Positions 1 through 10,361 of a stretch of DNA of 64,000 nt are shown here, piece by piece. Source of the stretch: Valencia hispanica. Its lineage: Eukaryota > Chordata > Actinopteri > Cyprinodontiformes > Valenciidae. How positions within the stretch are numbered: position 1 is the stretch's first letter; every line of letters begins with the position of its first letter. A program made the position numbers and the translations under genes. The notes below the pieces were generated by a model that was not told the DNA's origin, did not search any database, and worked only from the letters and a program-made list of their open reading frames with translations. Location of the stretch: the NCBI GenBank assembly GCA_963556495.2, contig OY747712.1, positions 11,000,081 to 11,064,080 on the forward strand. Reading direction: 5' to 3'.

Positions 1-335
1 AGCGCTGGTGCTGTGGACTGCTCTCCGTTTCAGAGCGCTCACAGCCCGCCTCTCCAGGTCCAGTTGGACTCAGAGCAGATATTTACCCCACTGAGTCCAG
101 AATGCTAACCAATCGCGAATGCTCGAAGCCGAAGTCTCAAAAACAGAGAAATGTAAATAACTTTATAAAGCCACTTTTTTGTTTTGTATTTGTTCTGCCA
201 CAATAATGTAATGAATTTAAATTAAAATTCCTCAAGATGAGGGCTGTTCTCCGCAATTATTAAGTGCGATTAAAAAATAGATTAATTCGAATAATTAATT
301 ACAGATCATAATTAATTAATCTCTTGACAGCACTA
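1..335 (-). mobile_element. hAT-type non-autonomous element, right part only
   Basis: The sequence up to the TIR-like end GACAGCACTA at 326-335 is the reverse complement of the left half of the complete element at 31907-32788. Shared landmarks are the AATTAATTAATC run near the end and the block with GGTGAATATCTTC-like sequence (here reversed near 90-105). The other end lies outside the window. No ORF is present. The hAT assignment rests on the perfect 8-bp duplication around the second copy. Confidence 0.75.
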
Positions 336-379
336 GCTAAAACGTGGATAAGAAAAACAAGATCCACCCGTTGTTTATG

Positions 380-600
380 AACGCATGATCCCATTCGGGA
401 CCACAGAGACCTGGTACCTGTACACCCTAGACAGACTGACAGTGCAGCAGAGGATTAATATATATGGATAATGAGACAAAACTATACACACACACACCCA
501 CACACACTCTAACACCAGAGGGAAATCTGCAATTAACAGTGAATGTTTTTGGACTATGGGAGGAAACCAGAGAACAGACTCATGCATGAGGAGAACAGTC
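380..600 (-). repeat. interspersed repeat fragment (mermaid/V-SINE-like module)
   Basis: The minus strand carries the familiar fish repeat order: GTTCTCC...CATGCATG, a TCCTCCCA-AGTCCAAAAACAT block, a GT-rich stretch, then a CTAGGGTGTAC block. The same order is present on the plus strand at 47830-48150. The family name is from memory and uncertain. The adjoining (CA)-rich run at 486-508 is the internal GT stretch seen from the other strand. Confidence 0.5.
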
Positions 601-1815
601 ATGGATGGCTCTAAACCTAAACAATTTTAATAAACACAAAACAAAGGAAATTTTATTCGGTCTAAACTGTTCCTGTGATGCCCCATATGTTGTCTTTGCA
701 GCTCTGACCCCTTACCAGAAGAGCTTAGTTACAAATCTTGGGGTAAAACTTGATACTGGGCTCAGTTTTGACGGCCAAATCAATGTGGTGGTGAAATCGT
801 CATTCTATCTCCTCTATCTATGTTTTTCAATTGTTCAGCCTTTTCTTTCCAGATGTGAATTGGAAACCTTTCCACACTCTAAAAACGCAATGTTTCAATT
901 ATTGCAACTTCCTTTTAATAGGGGTCAGCAAGGGCTCTTTGTCACCCCAGCAACTGGTGCGTAATGCTGCGGCACATTTAAGAGGTAAAGGGAAGTTTGA
1001 ACGCATTATTCCGGTTCTGGCCTTTTTAAACTTAGTGTGTTTACATGCACACCTAAATCGAGCTATGGCAATAGTCGAGTTAAGACCTTAACCAGAATGG
1101 GAGCCATACGTTTCGTACGTCATGTACTGTTTGATTGTGTTACATGTGTTGTTGACATACCGGTGTTGTTATTCCTGCTTCCGTGGTCTCCTCATTTTCC
1201 GAACGGGCAGTGCACAGGGCAGAAATGGCCCGCCTAAGCTGAAGTGTCGTTTACATGCAGAGAAATTCACGTTTTTAGCCGTATTGTCTGGGTGTCTTAG
1301 CTCAGTTATGAGTAGGCCAGTTTGGTTTGACTTCAGCCGGACTAAGATGTAAACATGCATTTCAAAAGTCCGAATTTGTTTCTTTTCTTACTGCATGTAA
1401 ACCCACTAACTGGCCTCCGATTGAATTCATAATCAATATTAAAATCCCTTTACTGGCTTTTATATCTGTCTGATCTGCTCCAGTCCTATGTTCCCCCTTG
1501 TTCACTCAGGTCAACTGAGCAGTTATTGCTCTCAGTCCCTAAATCGCAACTGAAACTTAGGGGAGACTGTGTTTTTTCAGTTGTCGCAACGAAGCTTTGG
1601 AATGGTCTTCCACTGCATATTAGGCCATCTTCAGATGCTCTTTAATACCCATTTAAAAAGTTCTTTCTGTTCACTGGGTTTTAATTCAGATGGTAACTGA
1701 CACTGTTATTTATTTATTATATTTATTGTTCTTATTATACGTTTTCTATTTCTGCTGTGCAGCACTTTGGTCGGCCAAGTGTTGTTTTTAAAAGTGGTAT
1801 ATAAATAAAGTATGG
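600..1815 (+). pseudogene. L2-like LINE, C-terminal reverse transcriptase remnant and 3' tail
   Basis: Degraded non-LTR retrotransposon. Frame +605-964 encodes KTKEILFGLNCSCDAP and LVTNLGVKLDTGLSFDGQI, the fingers-to-thumb stretch (NLGV.LD..LSF) of L2/CR1-type reverse transcriptases. It then breaks by frameshift near 830 and 900. The protein trace resumes after 1409 with the tail typical of this family (LRS.EQLLLSVP, LKLRGDCVFSV, LWNGLPLHIR in shifting frames). The 3' end near 1758-1815 has the L2 tail (CAGCACTTTGG ... TATATAAATAAAG). The endonuclease and the catalytic YxDD region are missing, so it is 5' truncated. A MITE interrupts it at 1032-1409. Confidence 0.8.
1032..1409. mobile_element. 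MITE inserted in the L2-like LINE
   Basis: About 378 bp bounded by imperfect terminal inverted repeats: TTAGTGTGTTTACATGCA at 1032-1049 and its complement, TGCATGTAAACCCACTAA, ending at 1409. It splits the LINE coding trace between ...VLAF and ...WPPIEF, giving a clear host/insert boundary. No ORF of substance is present. The superfamily is not determined; a TTA/TAA edge would fit PIF/Harbinger but is inseparable from the TIR. Confidence 0.65.
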
Positions 1816-2659
1816 TTGTGTGTCAGATAAATGACATGACGGTAGACATTTTTTTATGTGTTTACTTTCTGTTGGTTTGATTAGCTGTGAGGATGAGGTG
1901 TTGCAGACGAAGATCTGAATGTAAGAGACAGAGAGGGCAGAGCATCTGGTTCTGCAGGTGAGCTGGTTCTCCCTGAGGCTGAGAGGAGGAGGGTGAGGTA
2001 ATCTGATCAAAGACGGCACAGAAGTACACACACAAACAATCTTATACCACTGAGATCTACACCATCCAAAATACAGCTCGCTCACAGGTGCCCATGTGAT
2101 TGCATGAAATCACGATGCCCTAAATATTTAGAACTGGCATTTCTTTCATCATTGCGTCTTGAGAGAGAGGATCGCTGCTCGTAATTAGCAACCAGAATGA
2201 AAAGCCTACCCTCTTTTAACTTACTTTGTATAGGATAAACACAGCAGTGTAACTAAATATAAGATTGGGGGTTTTGGCATCTTCTGTGTTTCGCTGTATG
2301 TTAATGTAGCACACAGTACAGATAATGATGATCACCATATTTTTCTAAGTGAAACATTTAAAAATGGTACCCAGACAAATGGTACCCAGACAAATTCCTG
2401 AAATAACGGCGACTAACACCACAATAAATATTTGTTGATGTCTAACATACATTGGTAGAAGTCTACACACATACTTTGGTTTTCAGCAAGCTGTATTTTT
2501 GAAAGGCCAACCATTGCCTTTCAATGCATTTGTTTAACTTGATGGAAAATATGAAACCTAATTTTGAAATGATCCAACCTATGAAATATTGATGCTTTGA
2601 CTTTGAAAACTAAACCAAATTACCAACCCTGCTAACCATTGGTTTAGTACCATTTGGCA
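1816..2659. other. intron sequence, no feature recognised
   Basis: AT-rich non-coding sequence. A minus-strand open frame at 1735-2085 is partly the reverse of the L2 tail and resembles no known protein. I see no splice-flanked exon and no repeat family I can name. Confidence 0.5.
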
Positions 2660-2667
2660 CTTGAACC
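2660..2667. repeat. 8-bp target site duplication, left
   Basis: CTTGAACC, matching CTTGAAAC at 6002-6009 with one mismatch. An 8-bp duplication is the hAT superfamily hallmark. Confidence 0.75.
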
Positions 2668-5600
2668 TAGGGATGGGCATAATTAATCGACGATCGATTA
2701 ATTGATCATTAAGAATTTCATCGATGACATTTTTTTTACTGATCAATTAACGCATTCAATTCAATTCAATTCAATTCAAAAATACTTTATTCATCCCAGA
2801 GGGAAATTAAGTGTTGGTATAGCTCATATAATCAATTCTTTAAGGAGTTGTTGTAGATAATGATGGCTGTGGGCAGGAAGGATTTCCTGTAGCGGTCTGT
2901 ATTGCAGCGAAACTGAAGAAGCCTCCGACTGAAGATGCTCTGTTGTTGTATGACTGTCTCATGAAGAGGATGCTCAGGGATGTCCATAATTTTTTTGATT
3001 TTATGAAGAATCCTTCTTTGCATTATCATCTCCAGATTTTCCACAGTTGTCCCAAGAACAGAACCAGCCTTCTTTATCAGGTTGTTGAGCCTTTTTAAAT
3101 CCCTGGCTCTGATGCTGCTACCCCAACAGATGACGGCTGAAGAGATTACACTCTCCACAACAGACTTGTAGAAGATCTGCAGCATCTTGCTGCAAACCTT
3201 GAAGGACCTAAGCTTCCTCAAGTACAGTCTGCTCTGTCCCTTCTTGTAGACGGCTTCACTGTTGCGCCTCCAGTCCAGTCTGTTGTCAAGGTGAACTCCG
3301 AGGTATTTATACTCCTCAACCACCTCCACTTCTTCTCCCATGATGGAAATAGTGTTTGACTTATCCCTGTTTCTTCTGAAATCTACAATCATCTCCTTTG
3401 TTTTGTTCACATTCAAGGTGAGACGATTGTTTCCACACCATGTCACAAAGCGGTCCACCAGCTCTCTGTATTCAGCTTCTTGTCCATCTCTGATACACCC
3501 GACAATTGCAGAGTCATCTGAGTATTTCTGCAGATGACAGGTCTCTGATTTGTACTGGAAGTCTGAGGTGTACAGAGTAAAAAGGAATGGTGAGAGTACG
3601 GTCCCCTGTGGTGCTCCTGTGCTGCTGACCACCTGGTTTGACACACAATTCTTCAGTCTCACAAATTGTGGTCTGTTGGTCAGGTAGTCATTGATCCAGG
3701 CGATTGTTGAGGGCTCCACCTGTGTCTTCAGGAGTTTCTGACAAAGCAAATCAGGCTGAATTGTGTTAAATGCACTAGAGAAATCAAAGAACATGATCCT
3801 CACAGTGCTGCCTGCTTTGTCCAGATGACAGTGGGTTGGTTGAAGTAGGTGGATGATGGCATCTTCAACTCCAACTCCACAGCGATAAGCAAACTGCAGA
3901 GGGTCCTGATACGTTCTTGTTTGCTTACTCAGGGGTGCCAACAGGAGTCTCTCCAGGACCTTCATGATGTGGGATGTCAGGGCAACGGTACTATAGTCAT
4001 TGATGACTGATGGGTGAGTTCTTTTGGGTACTGGAACAAGGCAGGATGTCTTCCACAACACTGGGACCTTCTCCTGACCTGCAGTCTTGTTCCGGTTCAG
4101 TTTCTCCAGCTGCCTCTTCACCTGACTTTTGGAGACAGACAAGTGGGAGGGAGAGGCAAAGGGGGTAGCAGCATTTCCTGACTTGGTTAAAGTCAAACTT
4201 GTGGAATTAGAAGAGTCCATGGCTGAGGTGAAGGATAAAACATCCGAGGTGTAACAGGAAAGGTGTTGATCAGAGGATAGTGGGATGTCTGTTTGGCTGG
4301 GAACAGGAGAGGGGGATGCTGAGCTAGTTCCTGAACTGAACCTGTTGAAGAATGTGTTCAGTTCATTGGCTCTGTCCAGACTTCCATCTATCCAATCTTT
4401 CCTGTCCTTAAAACCTGTGATCTTTCTCATTCCTGACCAGACATCTCTGATATTGTTCCTCTGTAGTTTGTTCTCCAGCTTCTTCCTCTATGCCTCCTTG
4501 CTGTCTCTGATCTTGACCTTAAGTTGCTTCTGTATACTCCTCAGTAATTCCCTGTCTCCCTCCCTGAAGGCTCTTTTTTTCTTGTTTAGCAGTTCCTTCA
4601 GGTCACTGGTGATCCAGGGTTTGTTATTAGGGAAGCATCTCACTGTTCTGGTGGGGATGATGTTGTCCACACAGAAGTTTATATAGTCAGTCACACACTC
4701 AGTCATGTCATTGATGTCCTCTCCATGTGCTTGGCAAAGAGTCATCCAGTCTGTGGTTGCAAAACAATCCTGCAGGGCTTCTTCAGCTTCCTGTGATCAT
4801 TTTCTCACAGTTCGTTTTGTCACAGGTTGCCTCTGAACAAGTGGTTTATATTCTGAACAGAGAGCATGTTCTGTTGCGTAGTGTGAGTTTTGAAGGAATG
4901 CAATGACTTTTACTATGTGGCAGTAATTAAACACTTTACCACATGAGGGCGATGACTGAAAATAAACCCACAGGCCGACTCAGTTTCTTGCGAGTTTCTG
5001 TGTATTTCAAAAGTAGCATTGTCATGAAGAGGTCACAGCAAAGTGTGGCGTGGGACCACTTTGACTAAAAAAATAAACAAACAAAAAAGTCTTGGTTCAC
5101 TGCGAAGCTGTGTATAAGTACTTGAACGCACTTCCAACCCTGGTTAGAAGCGGAGCATCCTGCTCTTGGTCTCAACCTAGCATCAGGTCGGTGTTAGCAT
5201 GGATTAGCCCAGATGCACAACGAGCAGAGAAACTTACTCACCGATTACTTTCTGAGGGAGGCTCCGCCACCCCTGGATTGCACCCCTACAGACTGGTGGA
5301 AAATGAATTAAACAAGATTCCAGAGGCTTGCCAAGTTAGTACGGAGTTATGTGTATCACAACGACGTCTGTCCCTCACAGCAGGTGATCTCGGCGCTGCA
5401 GGTCGGACGCAACAGCAGCCTGGTCTGCTGTCGCTTCTGACCCCAGCGCATGTTAACATGCTCATCTTTCTCAACAAAAATCAGTAGACTGCTGCTAAAG
5501 TTGTATATAAGTTACGGTTTCTTTTTTTGGTCTTTTTTACTCTGTTAATGAGCCTAATTCATTGTTAGGTACGCTGATCTCTCTCTTTCTCGACTCTTTT

Positions 5601-6001
5601 TGCCAAATGTAACACAAAACTAACAGATCTATAAGTATTATTTTTTTATTAAGTTATTGTTTAACATGACTTTTTCTTTTTTACTTTTTTGGAATAGAAA
5701 AAAAATTATGAGCGTCAGTTGTGTTAATGAGTAGCGTCTTTTAGTTGTTGGCTCCGCTGCTTATAGAGCATATTTTCTTTGTGCAACTATCGTGAATTAA
5801 TTCCGTTTAACTGCCACAAGAGGTGTCCCACTTGTAATGAAGATCTCAATGAGGAAACACGGGATTTTTCTATTCTCACTGCATTTTAATATAGCCTATG
5901 AACACTGAATTTTAATGTAAAAATATCAATGATTAATCGAAAATCGATCGTTAATTCTCCCGATGATCGATGAAGACAGTTTAATCGAATGCCCATCCCT
6001 A
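2668..6001. mobile_element. hAT-type non-autonomous element carrying a LINE
   Basis: The ends are TAGGGATGGGCAT at 2668-2680 and ATGCCCATCCCTA at 5989-6001, an exact 13-bp inverted repeat. Beyond it the ends stay palindromic and rich in ATCGATTAAT motifs. The element is flanked by 8-bp duplications (2660-2667, 6002-6009). Removing the LINE at about 2753-4870 leaves roughly 1.2 kb with no transposase frame, so it is a deletion derivative moved in trans. The open frame at 5092-5487 lies inside it and has no recognisable domain. Confidence 0.85.
2753..4870 (-). pseudogene. Rex1/Babar-type LINE reverse transcriptase, 5' truncated
   Basis: Non-LTR retrotransposon copy on the minus strand. The frame from 4430 to 2832 (532 codons) contains the RT palm and thumb: FFDFSSAFNTIQ (motif A aspartate), the template-grip motif PQGTVLSPFLFTLY, the catalytic KYSDDSAIVG (YxDD), then EYKYLGVHLDNRLDW and CWGSSIRARDLKRLN. 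The same frame continues upstream as NNKPWITSDLKELLNKKKRA and KPLVQRQPVTKRTVR to about 4860, but is cut by two stops: TAG at about 4488 (a Tyr codon expected) and TGA at about 4798 (a Trp codon expected). The endonuclease is missing. The 3' end is ATAAAGTATTTTTGAATTG followed by (ATTGA)n at 2753-2778, the simple-repeat tail of this family. It sits inside the hAT element 2668-6001, so it inserted later. Confidence 0.9.
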
Positions 6002-6009
6002 CTTGAAAC
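6002..6009. repeat. 8-bp target site duplication, right
   Basis: CTTGAAAC, partner of 2660-2667. Confidence 0.75.
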
Positions 6010-7089
6010 CTGCTTTTGTAATTATCCAGCGTATATAAACTGGAGTCTCTCATTTGGAAAAGTATCTGCTTTATTTTGAAAGTCCATATTAATCCCTTGC
6101 TGGGATTATTTTTGCAAATATCTCAGGTAATGACCGTATTTGGGGTAGTGCTCTACATTCATTGCTATGAGAGCATCAATTACACGACTAATCTCGGTTA
6201 TTGGCAAAGCGACGCACAGATATATAGGAGATGAGGCTTGGTGGAAGAGGGCATATTTGTTCCTGATGAGGATTTTACAGCAGGTTAAGTAGGAACAGAA
6301 TGTTAAGTAAAATGCTGTCATCACAAAGCGTGATTGGGATATGTAGAGGATTCATTAAACGTTTGAACGTTTTGAGCTGGAGATTATACAGGAAAACCTC
6401 CACGTGACTTTCAGCTACATTATGCATTAGAGTATTACTGAAGTGTGCATTCCCAGTTCCCCCGTTTCTTTCTCCTTCAGTCTCTATCAGTTTGCCTCTT
6501 AGTCTTCCTCCTTCCTATGTTCTCACTTCGACTTGCTCATTATTTCTCAGCCGTTGAAATGCCCCAGCAGAGCTGTGATTGTATTGATAAAAAAGCCTTT
6601 GTGCACGTTAATGTACAGAAAAACTCAGCAAACACACCCTGGTGTTTGGTTATGAGAATACGTGTCCATATTAGTATAACAGAGTTGCCATACTGAACTG
6701 ACCAATTGTAATAGTACCTGTACACATACTTTTAAGATTAATTAACAGCAGTAAGATGGATCAATTAAAATCTGGAATCTTACAACCAAGTCTTATTATC
6801 TATGTATATGTATAATATCTAGGACAGCTGTCCAGACTTGTAGATCCACCACTAAATGCAGAATGAGAAAATCGCTCCAAATAAAGCTTTCCGAAGTGCA
6901 ACTGAGTAAAAGTCTAATTCGTACTCTTAATACTGCAGCTGACCTTTGTGGAAACTAGCAGTTTACACCTGTGTGTACCTGAGTATTCAACCATTAATCA
7001 AAACCCCTCTTTGCTCTCTCAACTAATTTTCCAAAATCATCAAACGCATAAACCCACATCCAAGACCACTTTTCCTAGTGTAGGAGACC
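6010..7089. other. intron sequence, no feature recognised
   Basis: AT-rich. Short open frames on both strands (for example 6106-6324 minus, 6445-6696 plus) have no domain, no splice context and ordinary intron composition. No repeat family was recognised. Confidence 0.5.
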
Positions 7090-7767
7090 GTCTTTAATAG
7101 GGGTGTAACGGTACACAAAATCACAGTTTGGTATGAATTACGCATTTTAAAGTCAGAGTTTGGTACGTTTTTGGTACTGTATACTAAATCCAAATGTGTA
7201 AATCCAAATGTGCATATGTTTTTCCCCCCTTTGATCAGCATTAAACAACAAACCTTTTTCCTAGAATTCCTTCCTTTCAATTCCTGAAATTAGTTTGACT
7301 TTATTATGTTCAAAACCTTAAAGTTCAAAGTATAGAAGTGACTGGAGATTTGATTGGATTTTTTTTTATAGTACAAGCAGACATAGTCAGAGTAGAAAAC
7401 AATATAACTAATTGAAGACAGTCAGTGTTGATGTTTAACGTTTTAAAAAAAATACTTTGCCCATATTTGAGAACGAACATACTTAAATCACTTTGGAGTT
7501 GTTTTGACATTTCAATTGTCTAGTTTCCCAGCTGTACTTGAATGCAGCAAGGGCAGCTGTTGGGAAATCCCCTCTCATCAATAGGGATTCCGTCGACTTG
7601 CGTTTTGTACAAAATAAGGAGTTTGGGCTGATTGGAAGCTACTGGTAGCCATGTGACGTCAGCTGTTTTTTCTCTAGTATCAGTGATGTTTCCATTCAGC
7701 TTGACATTGGTTCAGGCCAGTCATTCAGTTCAGTGCAGAGCGTCTTATGAACCTTATTGCTCTTGAA

Positions 7768-9600
7768 AGATGCGTTTGCTTACAAAATGGTCTGAACAAC
7801 CAAAGACCTCTCTCCATTGACTTGGAGGAGGTGGAGAGGGTGAGCAGTTCTAAATTCCTGGGGGTGACTGTAGCGGACAACCTATCCTGGGGCACTAACA
7901 TGTCCTCAGCTGTGGGGAAAGTCCAACAACGCCCTCTGATGGTGAACTTTTCCATCAGTAGCGTTCTGACATATAGATTTTTAGTGTGGTCTTCCAGATG
8001 CACTAAGGCGGACCAGCAGGTACTCCAGCGAGTGGTGAAAACAGCGGGGAAAATCATTGGGACTGCTCTCCCAGAGTACCACCTAGGGCGGGACGATAAT
8101 TCGATAGCAATATATATCGATCGATAGACGTGTGGTGCGATAGGAAAAAAAAGGGGTCGATAAAAAAGTTCAATAGAAAAAAAAAAGTTCTCCCTCATTT
8201 TTTCATTATAGCCTATCAGGTAGCTTTATACAACAATCATTACTTACTCAAAACAAACCATTACCGCTGATAGGCAGCTCTGTCAGCCACTCCTCTCTCC
8301 TTTCAAACCACAAAAAGAATGAAATGATTTGAGCTGAAACATAATTTTTTGATAGTCCCTAAGCGAACCATCCCTGTAACTTCACGTCGGTCAGATGTCA
8401 CAGCAAGGGAGCAGCGGAGGAAGTTGTTCCGGATAAATGTTTCAGTGACTTAGATAAAGGTTGCATCCCGTTTTGAACCGATCCTCGATGCACTAAAACA
8501 CTAAACGTAGCAATAATAAACCAAATGAAACTCTACGATCAGTTGTCTTAAGCAGGAATCCCCTCTCCCGGCTCGCTGCCACACAGGAAACTTCCCCAGG
8601 TTGCGCTGCTAACAACACCTGTGGCTTTTAAAATGTCCCCTCGGTTCTGCCCCCGGTCCTCAGAAGCAAAAAACGCTTTAAAAAACACAACAGGATTGGA
8701 TAGGCCAGCCGGCTGAAATGAATTAGAATAAGCTTTATTGACAAATTAAACCAAAGGATTCAGCCATTAATATTATAAAGTGTCATAAAATGTTTAAAAG
8801 ATTAAAAATCATCAGGACAAGCCTTTAATTTAAATTACTAACAATTAAAAAATATATAATATAATGGTTAATATTACTTTTCTTTGTATTTACTGATGTT
8901 ACTCAGGTCTCTTGATTTGTTTCTGTGTCTTACAAACTTATTCATGATAAAAACAGGTGTTTAAAAAATTTATTAATTTAATTCTTAGTTAAAATTAGTT
9001 CATTGAAGAATAACAAAATGACCGGGGAGGCACTTAAAATATATTTCTTACATTTTGTGATATTTATCGATAATTATCGATATCAATCAGTATTCCCTTT
9101 ATCGATATGCTCTTTTTCTATATTGTCCGACCCTAGGACTTGCTACACCACGCAATGTCTGAGGAGAGTGCAGAACATCCTGCATGACCATCACCACCCT
9201 ACTCATCATCTCCTACACCTGCTGCCTTTAGGTAAAAGGTACAGGTCCATACAGGCCTGGAAAACAAGACTCTCCAATAGCCTGTATCCTGAGCGAGTGA
9301 GACTGCTGAATGCCACCCCTTCCCATGGACAGTAACCACATCCACCGGAGCAATAGCTCTGAAGTGGACTTTGCACTGTTGCACCATTTCATTACCTTCA
9401 TGTATCTGACAGTATGCCTTTTCCCAGTACTTTATGCCTGCACTTTGTACGATCTGCACTCCGGGGCTGTTATAACTGTAATTATTATGTTGCACTGATG
9501 TCATAATGGGCGAAATGTTTACACTGGTTACATCAAACTATGCAGTGTTGATGCTCCAAATATAACTCTCCGTGACAATGACAATAAATCTTTTGAAACT
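7768..9600 (+). pseudogene. CR1/Rex1-like LINE 3' part, split by a DNA element
   Basis: The first piece (about 7768-8085) encodes LEEVERVSSSKFLGVTVADN and LTYRFLVWSSRCTKADQQVL, then RVVKTAGKIIGTALPEY. This is the C-terminal thumb of CR1/Rex1-like reverse transcriptases, with the KFLGV.. and LQRVVKTA..I.G..LP blocks. The second piece (9136 to about 9335) continues with TQCLRRVQNILHDHHHPTHH and LLPLGKRYRSIQAWKTRLSN, the normal next segment, in a shifted frame. Its 3' end (9570-9600) has a CAATGACAATAAATC tail. It lacks the endonuclease and YxDD core, so it is 5' truncated. This is a different lineage from the LINE at 2753-4870. Confidence 0.85.
8086..9133. mobile_element. non-autonomous DNA element inserted in the LINE
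   Basis: About 1.05 kb. The ends are GGGCGGGACGATAA (8086) and the complement of GGGTCGGACAATA (ending 9133), flanked on both sides by TA within CCTAGG. Both subterminal regions are packed with ATCGAT/CGATA motifs (8095-8165 and 9058-9112). It interrupts the LINE protein trace between ALPEYH and YTTQCLRR, so the boundaries are constrained by coding sequence. No ORF of note. The superfamily is uncertain: a TA or CTAG duplication would suggest Tc1/mariner-like, while the terminal style resembles hAT MITEs. Confidence 0.7.
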
Positions 9601-9764
9601 TGTAGCTGCATGAGAAACCATTAATGTACCCAAATAGCTAGAGTTTAGTGATTGCTGTTTTGAGTACTTTCTGTTTTGTTTTGGTGTCACTTCTTAAAGT
9701 TGCGCTGCGGAACGCTGCACTGCGCTCTGAGTTACGCACATAAACATTCTGCATTTGTTCAGAA

Positions 9765-10273
9765 CGCTTATACCATGGTCTGGGTGAATACTCTATTCTG
9801 ATTGGCTGGAGGGTGTAGGTTAAAAAGTGATAATGTACACCTAGGAAAGGCCTGATGACAGTTCTAAATTATTACGCTGGCTCAAACGCTAGATGGTAAC
9901 CATGGGAACGGAGACTCAACTGTTATTTCACAGTTGACTCATCTCAACAGCAAGACAGACAAAACATGAGTGCCTTCTGAAATGATACTTTGTATAAAGC
10001 CACAATCTCACTTCCCATCACTGATCAACTGCTGCGGTCGGGTCACTGTGGCCACGTTGCTTGGCAACGCCTGTATACAGGAGATATTAAATAGTGCGCT
10101 CGACTTATAAAAATAAAAACCCTCACGATTTTAACTCTAAAACACATTAAAGTATTATTAATTGATTGACCATGGTATAAGCGGGATAATGCTCCGCTTC
10201 GCGTCGGACGGTTGCTTCCGCGAAGTCCATTAATTTCTGATAATGGACACCTCGTCGGGCATTATCCCTTACA
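9765..10273. mobile_element. palindrome-rich MITE-like insertion
   Basis: It interrupts the hAT shell between ...GCATTTGTTCAGAA and ACCGAAAATTAAG, as judged against the copy ending at 34591. A perfect 16-bp inverted pair, CGCTTATACCATGGTC, lies at 9765-9780 and 10168-10183. To its right are stacked smaller hairpins: GGATAATG/CATTATCC (10184-10191 and 10260-10267) and GTCCATTA/TAATGGAC inside it. The arrangement is asymmetric, with the hairpin block on one side only. No ORF. Superfamily unknown. Confidence 0.65.
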
Positions 10274-10355
10274 TACATACCGAAAATTAAGAATACAAAT
10301 ACATGTTCCATTACACCCCTAGTATTTAATTCAACGTTTAAAGTTAATTTTAGTG

Positions 10356-10361
10356 TCTCAC
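10356..10361 (-). other. zeb1: 5' splice site of zeb1 exon 2
   Basis: On the minus strand the exon ends ...AATGGAG and the intron opens GTGAGA, a good U2-type donor. The last exon base leaves phase 1. The hAT target duplication (10322-10329) begins 27 bp inside this intron. Confidence 0.85.

Larger units (their letters stand above)
7098..10321. mobile_element. hAT-type element of the TAGGGGTGTAACGGTAC family, outer shell of a nest
   Basis: The left end is TAGGGGTGTAACGGTACA at 7098-7115 and the right end is CATTACACCCCTA at 10309-10321. The 8-bp flanks GTCTTTAA (7090-7097) and GTATTTAA (10322-10329) match at 7 of 8. Shell sequence is found at 7098-7770, 9601-9764 and 10275-10321, and it aligns with the copies at 31745-34591, 37463-37826, 39812-40570, 49179-49823 (reversed) and 53672-54146. 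The shell has no transposase frame. It carries a LINE (about 7768-9600, itself split) and a palindromic DNA element (9765-10273). Its right end is 40 bp from the zeb1 exon. Confidence 0.85.
1..10361 (-). other. zeb1: zeb1 intron 2, partial
   Basis: Inferred intron. It follows the GT donor of the minus-strand exon at 10362-10541 and continues to the left edge. I looked on the minus strand for the next short ZEB1 exon and for the zinc-finger exons and found none, so this intron is at least 10.3 kb. About 80 percent of it is recognisable transposon sequence, listed separately. Confidence depends on the exon call. Confidence 0.75.

Noticed and set aside
1850..2060. Possible zeb1 exon 3
   Set aside because: The minus-strand translation shows no acidic zeb1-like sequence and no matching acceptor/donor with the required phase.
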